Below the pieces are notes generated by a model. It was not told the DNA's origin and searched no databases. It saw nothing but the letters and a program-made list of their open reading frames with translations. From Candidatus Cloacimonas sp. (GTDB lineage: Bacteria > Cloacimonadota > Cloacimonadia > Cloacimonadales > Cloacimonadaceae), in assembly GCA_023227825.1 (NCBI GenBank), contig JALOCJ010000001.1, forward strand, positions 1 to 64,000: DNA of 64,000 nucleotides, read 5' to 3'. The position numbers and the translations under genes were made by a program. Positions 35,588 to 44,209 of the stretch are shown here, in pieces (positions within the stretch are counted from its first letter, which is position 1; every line of letters starts with the position of its first letter).

Positions 35588-35599
35588 AAGAACCTCCTT
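35588..35599 (-). promoter_or_regulatory. infC ribosome-binding site fixing a non-NTG start
   Basis: On the minus strand AAGGAGG (35599-35593) is a full-strength Shine-Dalgarno. Within normal spacing only ATA and ATC follow in the infC frame, which decides the start as non-canonical. Confidence 0.75.
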
Positions 35600-35616
35600 C
35601 TTACCGGAAACAAAAC

Positions 35617-35725
35617 AAGCGGTTCTCTTTTTTTCAGAAAACCGCTTGCTTCACAGTAAATACTTTTGTATTTCTTTTTTATATGGGTTTTTAACCTTAT
35701 CAGCACAATAAAAAAGCCATAAGGT
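35617..35725 (-). promoter_or_regulatory. Leader hairpins of the infC-rpmI-rplT transcript
   Basis: Two stems precede infC on the minus strand: ACCTTAT/ATAAGGT (35694-35700/35719-35725) and AAGCGGTT/AACCGCTT (35617-35624/35640-35647). The second is followed by GTTTTGTTT and could act as an attenuator or sit in an L20-responsive leader. I cannot match the pseudoknot of known L20 leaders by eye. Confidence 0.4.
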
Positions 35726-36437
35726 AGAAGCAAGCAGCTTCATTTTTCAAGTCATCTTTTTAATTGTCAGTTGGATGTCAATTACTTTCTTTAGGGTCTG
35801 AAAAGCAAGAGGTCAAGAGGTCTAGAGGTCAAGAGGTCAAGAGGTCAAGAGGTCAAAAGGTCAAAAGGTCTTGAGGATTTAGAAGGTTTAGAGGGTTTAG
35901 AGGGTTGAGAAGGTTTAGAGGGTTTAGAGGGTTGAGAAGGTTGAGAGGACGACAGGTCCAAAGGTCTTGAATGTTTAGAGGTCTGAAGGTAAATCCTCAC
36001 CTCATCTTCTTAAGCTATATTTAAGTTATATAAACACACTATCCTGGTAATTTAATCTTTGTACCATTTTCCATTGCCAAAACTGGTGCATTTTAAAGTT
36101 CTGCATATAGGATATCTTTTTTCATTTTGCTTATAGCATAAGCATATATTAGCTACACCCTTTTGCCAAGATACATTGTGTCACTATAAAGACCCAATTG
36201 GTTGAACAATCCACAAAAATAATTATCATCTAAAATCCCTTAAATCCTTTTAATCCTGTTCATCCCTTACCTATTTTTCTCTACGCCCTCAGCTCTCAGC
36301 CCTCTGCTCTCAGCCCTCTGCCCAATAATCCTGTTCATCCCTTACCTATTCAAATCTGCGTCATCTGCGAAATCTGCGTGAGACCTTTTATCTGTGTTAT
36401 CTGTGAAATCTGTGAAATCTGTGAGAGACAAAAAAAC
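35726..36437. other. Gene-free, repeat-rich spacer
   Basis: It contains 8-bp and then 9-bp tandem arrays (35806-35986). It also contains a patchwork of short dispersed phrases: AATCCTGTTCATCCCTTACC at about 36257 and 36329, CTCAGCCCTCTGC repeats near 36296-36322, and AATCTGCG/AATCTGTG runs from 36356 to 36429. No gene is seen. Confidence 0.7.
35806..35986. repeat. 8-bp and 9-bp purine-rich tandem arrays
   Basis: About eight units of an 8-bp repeat (CAAGAGGT) are followed by about eight units of a 9-bp repeat (GGGTTTAGA and AGGTTGAGA forms). The 9-bp units recur at 39607-39657 and about 39709-39735, and the 8-bp units recur on the other strand at 57104-57153. Confidence 0.8.
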
Positions 36438-36515
36438 TGGTCGGGATGACAGGATTTGAACCTGCGACCACTTGAACCCCATTCAAGTACGCTAGCCGGA
36501 CTGCGCTACATCCCG
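36438..36515 (-). tRNA. tRNA-Pro (anticodon GGG)
   Basis: 78 nt with the CCA end encoded. The acceptor stem is CGGGATG/CATCCCG, the D stem GCGC/GCGT, the anticodon stem CTTGA/TCAAG with the 7-nt loop ATGGGGT (anticodon GGG), and the T arm GCAGG-TTCAAAT-CCTGT. All arms pair and the discriminator is A. It reads CCC and CCU proline codons. Confidence 0.97.
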
Positions 36516-36571
36516 AACCGGTTATTTACCTAAAATATTAAGGGCAGTTTTTTGACAAGCAAAAAATGAGA

Positions 36572-36598
36572 TTGACAGCAGAAGTATATTCCTAAAAT
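36572..36598 (+). promoter_or_regulatory. Possible promoter of the ABC-F gene
   Basis: TTGACA (36572-36577) with TAAAAT (36593-36598) after 15 bp, a slightly short spacer. Another TTGACA at 36552 has no partner. Confidence 0.3.
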
Positions 36599-36659
36599 AG
36601 CTTTAAGCAAGTTGGAATGTTTTTTTCCGGTAGAAAAAAAAGAACGGGGATAGAGAAAG

Positions 36660-38570
36660 TTGAGTATAATTCAGGTTATAAATGCCGGTGTGGAATTTGC
36701 CGGTAACTATGTTCTAAAAGGAATCAATTGCACTTTAGAACATAACAGCAGGATTGGACTTATTGGTTCAAACGGCAGTGGTAAAACAACTCTTATCAAA
36801 TTGATGTTAGGTATAATTCCACCAAGCGAAGGCAAAGTTTGGCAAGCCAAAAAATTCCGGATTGCTTATTTACCCCAAAATCCTGTGCTGGAAAAGGACA
36901 TCCTGATGGGTGATTATATCCAAAATTCTCGTCCTGATCTTTTATGTTTGCGTCAAAAAGTAAATGAACTCTCCTCATTATTGCAAAGTAATCATACAGA
37001 AACAATTGAAAACGAGCTGAAAATTGTCTTGGATAAGTTTCAAGCAAGCGGTGGTGATGAATTTGCCAACTCAATGAAATATGTAATTACTTCACTTGGC
37101 TTTAGTGAAAATGATTATGAAAAACCCTTATGTTCATTCAGCGGAGGAGAACAAACCCGCCTGTGTCTTGCCTCTATTTTGTTAATGCCTTATGATTTAT
37201 TGATTTTAGATGAACCCACAAATCATCTGGATATAGCAATGATTTCCTGGCTGGAAAAATATTTGAACTCCAGCAAAGCACCCTTTTTGCTTGTTTCTCA
37301 TGATCGCACTTTTTTGGATAATACTGTTGCTACTGTTTTACATCTGGAAAATACGCAGTTAAGTATTACCAAGGGCAATTATTCTTCTTTTGCACAAGCA
37401 AAGGCAATAGAGCTGAAAACACAGGAAAGGCAATTTGCTAGGCAGCAAAAGTTCATCAATGCCACCGAGGATTTTATCAGTAAAAACATTGCCGGACAGA
37501 AAACCAATATGGCTAAATCCCGGTTAAAAATGCTATCTAAAATGGAGATAATCCAAAAACCGCAACAGGAAAAAAAACTAAACCTCAATATTCAGACAGC
37601 TGGCCGCAGCGGAAATGATGTTTATACTCTTAAAGATGTTACTTTCGGTATTCCGGAAGGGCCTCTTTTAGCCAAAAAGGTAAATCTGCAAGTTCACTAT
37701 CGCGATAGGGTTTGTATTATAGGACCAAATGGTTGCGGTAAAACAACTTTACTGAAAATTCTGCTGGCAGAGCGGGAGATATTTTCCGGTTCACTCAAAA
37801 TCGGGGCTTCTTTAGAAATAGGATATTATGATCAGCATCAGATTTTTCTGGATGATGATTTAACCGTGATGGATACTTTATGGCAAATAGTTCCAAGTGA
37901 AACAAAGGGCTATGTGTTAAGTTATTTAGCGCGTTTTGGTTTTAGAGGTTTGGAAGTAGACAAGAAGGTTAGAGTCCTTAGCGGAGGTGAAAAATCACGC
38001 CTAATGCTCTGTGTTTTAATTCATCAAAACCCCAACTTACTCATTATGGATGAACCGACAAACCATCTGGATATCGGAATGAGTGACAGTTTGCTTGCTG
38101 CTTTGCAAAGTTATCAGGGTACCGTTATTTTTGTAAGTCACGATCGCTATTTTATCCGTCAGTTGGCAACAAAATACTGGGTGTTTCATAATGCTTTGGA
38201 AAATGAGACAATTTACTCTACAATCAGCGAAATGGAAACAAACCTGGAAGCAGCATTAAACTTGGCATTTACAATTCCCGAAGTGCCAAAAGTTAAAACA
38301 GCTATGCGGGAAAGGAAAAAGAAAATCAATCCCTGGTATCTGGAACAAATTCACCAGCAAATTGAAATTGAGCAGGCAAAGATGGCAGAAAACCATAGCC
38401 AAATTGAAAAAATGAACTCTGAACTGGCACTTCCTTCTACTTACAGCAATGCTATGCGGGCTAAAGAATTACACCAAAAAATTGATTTGCTGATTAGCCA
38501 AATTGAAAACAGCAAAAAACATATTGCTGAACTGGAAGCCCAATATCTGGAGTTGAGCTATGATTCCTAA
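36660..38570 (+). CDS. ABC-F family ATPase
   Basis: A 636-residue soluble protein with two ABC domains and no membrane segment. Domain 1: Walker A GSNGSGKT (about 39-46), signature SGGEQ (about 161), Walker B LLILDEPTNHLD. Domain 2: GPNGCGKT (about 356), SGGEKSR, LLIMDEPTNHLD. The linker between them (about 245-320) is charged and helical, and the last 90 residues form a coiled coil. ABC-F proteins act on ribosomes (translation factors such as EttA/Uup or antibiotic protection); the subfamily is not clear. The start is TTG at 36660, supported by alignment of the first strand (MSIIQVINAGV). The 3' end overlaps the next gene by 11 bp. Confidence 0.9.
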   Translation: MSIIQVINAGVEFAGNYVLKGINCTLEHNSRIGLIGSNGSGKTTLIKLMLGIIPPSEGKVWQAKKFRIAYLPQNPVLEKDILMGDYIQNSRPDLLCLRQKVNELSSLLQSNHTETIENELKIVLDKFQASGGDEFANSMKYVITSLGFSENDYEKPLCSFSGGEQTRLCLASILLMPYDLLILDEPTNHLDIAMISWLEKYLNSSKAPFLLVSHDRTFLDNTVATVLHLENTQLSITKGNYSSFAQAKAIELKTQERQFARQQKFINATEDFISKNIAGQKTNMAKSRLKMLSKMEIIQKPQQEKKLNLNIQTAGRSGNDVYTLKDVTFGIPEGPLLAKKVNLQVHYRDRVCIIGPNGCGKTTLLKILLAEREIFSGSLKIGASLEIGYYDQHQIFLDDDLTVMDTLWQIVPSETKGYVLSYLARFGFRGLEVDKKVRVLSGGEKSRLMLCVLIHQNPNLLIMDEPTNHLDIGMSDSLLAALQSYQGTVIFVSHDRYFIRQLATKYWVFHNALENETIYSTISEMETNLEAALNLAFTIPEVPKVKTAMRERKKKINPWYLEQIHQQIEIEQAKMAENHSQIEKMNSELALPSTYSNAMRAKELHQKIDLLISQIENSKKHIAELEAQYLELSYDS

Positions 38571-39546
38571 ACACATAGCATTTACTTCTTCCTTTCCGGT
38601 GGAAGTTATTTTTGCAGCAGGGCATATTCCTGTAGATTTAAATAATGTTTTTATCACCAATGATTCTTCCGCAAAAGTGCAAAATGCTGAACTTAAAGGT
38701 TTTCCCCGAACTTTTTGCAGCTGGATTAAAGGAAACTATATAGCAGCCCTTTCCACTAATCCGGATTTAATTATCGGAATTGTGGAAGGGGATTGTTCCA
38801 ACAGCAATTCGCTTTTGGATATATTTACGGAAGACCATTTTCCGGTTTACCGTTTTTCCTTTCCAGCAGATAAAAATTATGAGGACTTGGATAAAGAAAT
38901 TACCCGTCTGGAAGATTATTTTGGCGTTTCCCGTAAAGAGACATTGCAAGCAAAACAACGCCTGGATAAAATTCGCCGTAAACTTATTATTTTAGATGAA
39001 TGGACCTGGAAGGAACGCCTCGTTAGCGGACTGGAAAATCATTACTGGTTGGTTAATTCTTCCGATTTTATGGGCAATCCGGATCGCTACGAAAGCGAGT
39101 TGGATGCTTTTTTAACACAAGCCAAAAAACGAGACCCTTTACCTGCAAAACTACGTTTAGCTTATTTAGGTGTGCCGCCCATTTATAAAAATATTTACGA
39201 AACTATTATAGAATTGGGTGGAGATGTCCTTTTCAACGAAGTGCAACGCCAATTTTCTATGCCTTATCTGCTTCCGGATATTGTTTCTCAATATCTTGCT
39301 TATACTTATCCTTACAGCGTTTTTGACCGTTTGCAGGATATTAAACGGGAACTTGAAAGACGCCAAATAGAAGCAGTAATTAGCTATACACAAAGCTTTT
39401 GCCATCTTCAGCTGGATAACTTACTCTTACGAAAACATATAGACCTCCCTTTTTTAACCCTGGAAGGAGACCAACCCGAAGATATTGATGCCAGAACTTT
39501 ACTGCGTCTGGAAAGCTTTTTTGAAGTTCACAGTGAAAATGATTAA
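38560..39546 (+). CDS. 2-hydroxyacyl-CoA dehydratase D-type subunit homologue
   Basis: A 328-residue protein of the HgdB/FldC-like family. The opening IAFTSSFPVEVIFAAGHIPVD and the segment NPDLIIGIVEGDCSNS match the family pattern. Cysteines in TFCSWIKGN (about 50), GDCSN (about 79) and SFCHLQ (about 282) could hold the [4Fe-4S] cluster. Classical enzymes need a second similar subunit and a separate ATP-dependent activase; neither lies nearby, so this stand-alone form may have another reductive role. The start overlaps the ABC-F gene by 11 bp. Confidence 0.8.
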   Translation: MIPKHIAFTSSFPVEVIFAAGHIPVDLNNVFITNDSSAKVQNAELKGFPRTFCSWIKGNYIAALSTNPDLIIGIVEGDCSNSNSLLDIFTEDHFPVYRFSFPADKNYEDLDKEITRLEDYFGVSRKETLQAKQRLDKIRRKLIILDEWTWKERLVSGLENHYWLVNSSDFMGNPDRYESELDAFLTQAKKRDPLPAKLRLAYLGVPPIYKNIYETIIELGGDVLFNEVQRQFSMPYLLPDIVSQYLAYTYPYSVFDRLQDIKRELERRQIEAVISYTQSFCHLQLDNLLLRKHIDLPFLTLEGDQPEDIDARTLLRLESFFEVHSEND

Positions 39547-40233
39547 TAGGTCTGGGATGAACAGGATTATTGGGATTTACAGGATTTTTTAGGATAATAG
39601 ATTTAAAGTTGAGAGGGTTGAGAAGGTTGAGAAGGTTGAGATGGTTGAGAAGGTTTAATATACATTCCATATTGAAAATACATAAAAGGAAAATTCATAA
39701 AGAAAATAAGGTTGAGAAGGTTTAGAGGGTTTAGATACATTAAAACTCGTCAGGGCGAAAAAATGATAGCGACGGGTGCGTAAGCCCCTCGGAAGAAGAG
39801 ATATACAACCCCCATTCCAAATCTAATATTCTGATTCCGAAAAGGGTTATCTGGAAGTTAAAAATCAGTTAAGAGGCAACCATTTATAATTTATAAATAA
39901 ATAAATTATATTATATTATTCATTCATTGAAAGTCACTTATTATATAACATTTATATTGTTAAGCCATAAATAATAATTTTATTGTCCTGTGATAAAAAA
40001 ATCAGGAGGGATACTATAGGACGATGAAAAGAATGTCTTGTTGCTCAGATATGAGAAGAAATTGAGCGGGCAATAGATACTTTACCCGATAGTTCCGTAG
40101 TTCGTAGACCTATGATAGTCACAGCTTTTTCCTAAATGAAATTACAATACAGAAGCTATCCCCCTTTCATTATCTTGATTGATAAAATTACTTTGTGGAC
40201 TTCGTATAACTGCCTGTTGCTTAATCACTTATT

Positions 40234-40299
40234 TAACGATCCCTTAACGCTGCCGTAACGATCCTGTAACACTGCCTTAACTTCGTTAGGGAATCGTTA
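40234..40299. repeat. Hairpin repeat, TAACGATCC family
   Basis: TAACGATCCCTTAAC (40234-40248) pairs with GTTAGGGAATCGTTA (40285-40299) with two non-Watson-Crick positions. The loop contains further TAACGATCC and TAACACTGCC phrases, so the element is built from a short repeated word. Confidence 0.5.
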
Positions 40300-40511
40300 A
40301 AGAAGTGTTAATGCAGCATAAAAGATTCAACTTGGCAGGAAATAATGTACGGCATAAAAACAGGTAAAGGGCTTGCCAATTACAAGCTAATTTATGGCAA
40401 CAGAGAATAAATTTTTTATTTTGGACACTATAAATTATGAACAGGCAATAGGGAAAAAAGGTTAAGGCAAATATTATTTTCTTCTGCATTTTCAATATGA
40501 AAACTATAAAA

Positions 40512-40693
40512 TACCGGAAGGTTGACATCCTCGTCAACCTTCCGGTAATAAATCTTGAGAGGTGGTTGACCGGGAGGTCAACCTTCCGGAAAAACGACGT
40601 CCTCGTCGTTTAATGGCAACCTGGGTGTTTCGTTACCGCTTGCTTTTCGTTAACGAAATAGCTAGTAAAGGGTGGTTGACCAGGAGGTCAACC
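40512..40693. repeat. Cluster of palindromic elements
   Basis: Four hairpins occur in 180 bp. 40512-40547 has perfect 15-bp arms (TACCGGAAGGTTGAC) with a 6-nt loop. 40564-40583 is GGTTGACC-GGGA-GGTCAACC. 40592-40611 is AAACGACG-TCCT-CGTCGTTT. 40674-40693 is GGTTGACC-AGGA-GGTCAACC. TTCCGG adjoins three of them. A further 8-bp hairpin TTTCGTTA/TAACGAAA lies at 40628-40658. Confidence 0.85.
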
Positions 40694-40801
40694 TTCCGAT
40701 ATGAAACCCTCTCAACCTTCATTATTTTATTCCAAATAATCCTGTAAATCCCAATAATCCTGTTCATCCCATACCTATTAACAAAATTTATCTGCAGGAA
40801 A

Positions 40802-43800
40802 TCAAACAGGAAACTGCAGGTCCAGCAACTGATTCAGCCAGTCATTCTGATATAGATCCTCCGAAATTACGATAAATACTGGTTCTGTTCTTGCCGGGGT
40901 TTGGGTAACCATTTCAGTATAAATATTAGTATCTAAAACTGCTACAGAAGGGTCCATATACAACCATCCGGTAGAAAATCTTCTCAGCTTAAACAATTGC
41001 AAATAATTATCGCTATCTGATATCTGCATTGCTAATGTCTTATAGTCCAAGCTAATATCGTCCTGTTCCTTTGTCTGAGTAATCATTTGCCAGGTATTAT
41101 CTTCCTGCTGAATATAGAATAAGCCATCTTTTTCGCCCTGCCGATGTTTCCTGTGGAAACTAAAATTAAAAGTGTGGTATCTTGCAATTCCCTGAGCATT
41201 AACAACCTCGGCAAAAATTGCCAGCACCGGAACTCCTGGTCTCAATAAATAATACTGTTTATAAATATAACCTTTTAGCGGTTCAAATTTTTCTATTGTG
41301 GTAGTGATAGTAATCCCTTGCCAGCAATTTTCATAGTTATCTTTCAGGGATATGAAATCTGCTTTATGGTTTTCTGATTTTAGAACCCCTGCGCCGGCAC
41401 TATAAGGTCTAATAAAAATTCCTCCCGTAAAAGGATTAAAAAATGACCTGGGCAGGAAATCAGGATAACTGTTTTCCAGCCATTCAATTCCTTTATGTTG
41501 TAAAGACATCAGGCAGGGAATTATTGAATCCCTTGCCGAAGTGATTTGTAAACAGCCATTATCAGCAATAAGCAGTTTATCTTTTTTCTGAAAACAAACC
41601 TCTCCTTCCGGAAAGAAGATAAGCTGTTTTCTCTCAACTATAGTATAATATAATTCAGCTTTGCAATTTAGCAATTCCAACGGTTTATTGGTTTTTTGTT
41701 TCAATTCCCAGCTGCATTTACTATTGCCTAAAGCATTTTTTTGCATTTTTTGAGGTTGTGAATCATTTAAGCAACCGGAAAATAAACTATAAATCCCCTC
41801 TGGCTCAATATCCAGAATTTGGTTCATTTCTATAGTGCAAGGCATAGTAATAAAGGGATTTCCTTTATTAGCAATTAAATTCAGAGGGGGATAGATAAAT
41901 TGTGGATCCTTTCTGCCTAAAGCAACATTCCGAACCTGCCAGGGATTTAGAAAAACATTTTGATAGAGCTGAATCGGAGGGGAAGTATTTTTGCCGTTAC
42001 GGACAAGTTCACTTAAGTTTAGCTCCCAACAAAAATAGTAGCTTTCCGGTTTGAGAGTTAAATTTGGATGCCAAATTAGTGCTTGAGTATAATTTACACC
42101 TTGAATAAACAGCCAGTTTTCGCTAAAGCCATCCGCAGGAAAATTACTTTCATAAACATCCGGCAAATCATTCCCTACCTGATATAATTTGCCTTTATAA
42201 GCGAAGCCAATGTTGTATTGGGAAGGATAAAACCTTATTCTTAACCAACTCTCATCTGCGGTTTCAGGTAGTGCATAAACTGTAACAAAATATTCTACTA
42301 AGCCACTGTCATACAAACGATAAACAAATCCAAAATCAAGAGATGGAAAATCCGGTGGATGAAATTTCAAAATTGCCTGAATAGCATTTTCCATTTGTTC
42401 AACAATTGTTTCATAAGGCAATTCACTTTCCAATTCTTCGGAATAGGGCTTACCTGGTTCAGGTGCCATAAACAGAATATAATTTGTGCTAATATTTGTT
42501 AAAGTAGCAATGTTACGCTGACCGATTTTAGAAATATAGAGACAATTATTTCCGTTCATTAGTTGAAGGTGTTCCGATGAATCAATTCCATCTTTAGAGC
42601 CAAGCATTTGAAAACAATAATTGCAACTGGTAGTAAATTGCATTTCCTTATCACCTTCAGGTTTGGCAGTAATTTGGAAACAAGGATTATAAATTAAACC
42701 CTTGGTTAAGCGAAAATCAAGTTCTATAAAACTTTGCTCATTGGCAGTTAAGGTGATATCAAAACTGCTATGAATAAGCTGTAAACGCTCATCAACAGGA
42801 AATTCTATGTGATAAGAACAAGTTACCTCAAAATGATTATGGACATTTAAATACATTTTATAATTACGATTTGGAAGAAAAACATTATCCACAGCACGCA
42901 ATTCAACTATTAAGGGAAACTGTACTTTTAAGCCGGTTTTGAAGGTTATTTCCTTACCTTCAATATAAAAACGGGTATTAACAGTAGGGCTTTTTTCCCA
43001 TTCTGATATTTTACGCACTAAAGGTTTCAGATAAAATGTGGAATCTAATTCACTCATGTCGCTTAACATTATTTCCTGCTGGCAATTGTATTCAACAAGA
43101 GCATCATTTTCACCTTGTAAAAAAATATTTAACTGAATTTCCCGATAATTTTCCAGAGTGTAATGAATAGGATAATTTAAGCCAAAAACCGGCTTGGCAT
43201 TTTGCACATCTACCTTTAATGAAAAATCAGAGGTCTTTAGAGAAACAATGCCTCTACCAAAACGCTCAAAAGTAACTTCTATACGCTTTCCTTCTTTTTC
43301 CCAAAGATAATCATAGAAATCAAAGCCATTTTCATTTCTACCATCCGGCTCTATTTTCAGTTCTCTTACAAGGTCTTTATACCAATGAAAATAGTTCCAA
43401 TATGGCTTTAAGAGAGCGTTATTGAGCAATCCGGGAAGAAAATTCATCAGATGTGTTTCTTGACTATCCATTCTTTCCCAGAAAAAACCGCATTTTTTAT
43501 AGAGAGGAACTGCTTTTAAATTGGCGGGCCAGGTAAATAAGTCAAGGCGTTCATAGCCAAGTTCCGCAGCTCGTAATATACATTTCTGAACTAATTCCCT
43601 GCCAATACCCTTTCCCTGATAAGAAGGTAAAACGGAGAGCATTTCAATATAGGCAACTCCTTTTTCTTCGGGATATCTGGTTAATTTTACATAACCGACA
43701 ACTTTTTTACTTTCTACTGCCAAATACAAATTCAGATATTTAGTGCTAGATTCCTGCTGTAAAACCTTTTCTTCCGTACTGTTAAAAACTCTACCATTCC

Positions 43801-43882
43801 AACCATCACTGCTGTTATTCCACATTTCAGCTATGGCGTGGGCATAAATGGGATCATATTCAACTATACTTATTTGAGACAC
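40802..43882 (-). CDS. GNAT acetyltransferase fused to a large beta-rich region
   Basis: About 1026 residues from the GTG at 43882, which has TGGAG five bases upstream. A longer frame to 43927 begins in intergenic repeat wording. Residues 1-150 are a GNAT domain, with LSVLPSYQGKGIGRELVQKC as the acetyl-CoA-binding motif A and YKKCGFFWER as motif B. The remaining 870 residues are unlike any family I know. They look all-beta (FDITLTANEQSFIELDFRL; LRPGVPVLAIFAEVVN), and the last third (FFNPFTGGIFIRPYSAGAG; TFNFSFHR) vaguely recalls galactose-mutarotase-type or glycoside-hydrolase beta-sandwiches. There is no signal peptide, so it is cytoplasmic. The function is unknown. Confidence 0.7.
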   Translation of the reverse strand: MSQISIVEYDPIYAHAIAEMWNNSSDGWNGRVFNSTEEKVLQQESSTKYLNLYLAVESKKVVGYVKLTRYPEEKGVAYIEMLSVLPSYQGKGIGRELVQKCILRAAELGYERLDLFTWPANLKAVPLYKKCGFFWERMDSQETHLMNFLPGLLNNALLKPYWNYFHWYKDLVRELKIEPDGRNENGFDFYDYLWEKEGKRIEVTFERFGRGIVSLKTSDFSLKVDVQNAKPVFGLNYPIHYTLENYREIQLNIFLQGENDALVEYNCQQEIMLSDMSELDSTFYLKPLVRKISEWEKSPTVNTRFYIEGKEITFKTGLKVQFPLIVELRAVDNVFLPNRNYKMYLNVHNHFEVTCSYHIEFPVDERLQLIHSSFDITLTANEQSFIELDFRLTKGLIYNPCFQITAKPEGDKEMQFTTSCNYCFQMLGSKDGIDSSEHLQLMNGNNCLYISKIGQRNIATLTNISTNYILFMAPEPGKPYSEELESELPYETIVEQMENAIQAILKFHPPDFPSLDFGFVYRLYDSGLVEYFVTVYALPETADESWLRIRFYPSQYNIGFAYKGKLYQVGNDLPDVYESNFPADGFSENWLFIQGVNYTQALIWHPNLTLKPESYYFCWELNLSELVRNGKNTSPPIQLYQNVFLNPWQVRNVALGRKDPQFIYPPLNLIANKGNPFITMPCTIEMNQILDIEPEGIYSLFSGCLNDSQPQKMQKNALGNSKCSWELKQKTNKPLELLNCKAELYYTIVERKQLIFFPEGEVCFQKKDKLLIADNGCLQITSARDSIIPCLMSLQHKGIEWLENSYPDFLPRSFFNPFTGGIFIRPYSAGAGVLKSENHKADFISLKDNYENCWQGITITTTIEKFEPLKGYIYKQYYLLRPGVPVLAIFAEVVNAQGIARYHTFNFSFHRKHRQGEKDGLFYIQQEDNTWQMITQTKEQDDISLDYKTLAMQISDSDNYLQLFKLRRFSTGWLYMDPSVAVLDTNIYTEMVTQTPARTEPVFIVISEDLYQNDWLNQLLDLQFPV

Positions 43883-44209
43883 TAAAACTCCATTAACAAC
43901 GAAGAATGTAGAATGAAAATAATGCATAACCGGCTTAAAATTATTCCGTATTTTCTAACTTTCTTTTCAGGGTTCCGTTAAGGGAAAATTCATATCCACT
44001 TTTACCCATTCATTCCTAAAGATATCTTTAGCGGAGTATAGGTTGTAAGTGTAGTCGGAACCCGCTGAAACTTCGTTTTTCCTTTCTTGCAGAGGAACGG
44101 TGTCCTCCGTCTACACAATAATAACTTCTGACTTAATTAACTTTCTCTTCTCTTTGCTTGGAAAATTCGCCTAATCTGTGATATCTTTGTAATCTGTGAG
44201 AGGTTATAT
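43883..44209. other. Spacer with degenerate repeats
   Basis: No gene is seen. It holds a 16-bp perfect palindrome CTAAAGATATCTTTAG (44016-44031), a GTGTAGTCGGAACCCGCTGAA repeat from about 44049 related to sequences near 460 and 56983, a degenerate palindromic element GAGGAACGGTGTCCTCCG near 44093, and an AATCTGTGAGAGG phrase just before the nucleotidase stop. Confidence 0.55.

Larger units (their letters stand above)
39547..40801. other. Gene-free, repeat-rich region
   Basis: 1.25 kb without a convincing gene. Frames such as 39380-39670 on the minus strand are Leu/Asn-rich translations of 9-bp repeats. It contains 9-bp tandem arrays (39607-39657; about 39709-39735), one reverse copy of the CCGAGGGGCTTACGC repeat (39745-39792), a hairpin of the TAACGATCC family (40234-40299), and a cluster of palindromic elements (40512-40693). 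The AT-rich stretch 39880-39990 shows nothing else. Confidence 0.75.

Noticed and set aside
39380..39670. 96-codon Leu/Asn-rich minus-strand frame
   Set aside because: It is produced by the 9-bp tandem repeat and overlaps the dehydratase-like gene; not a gene.
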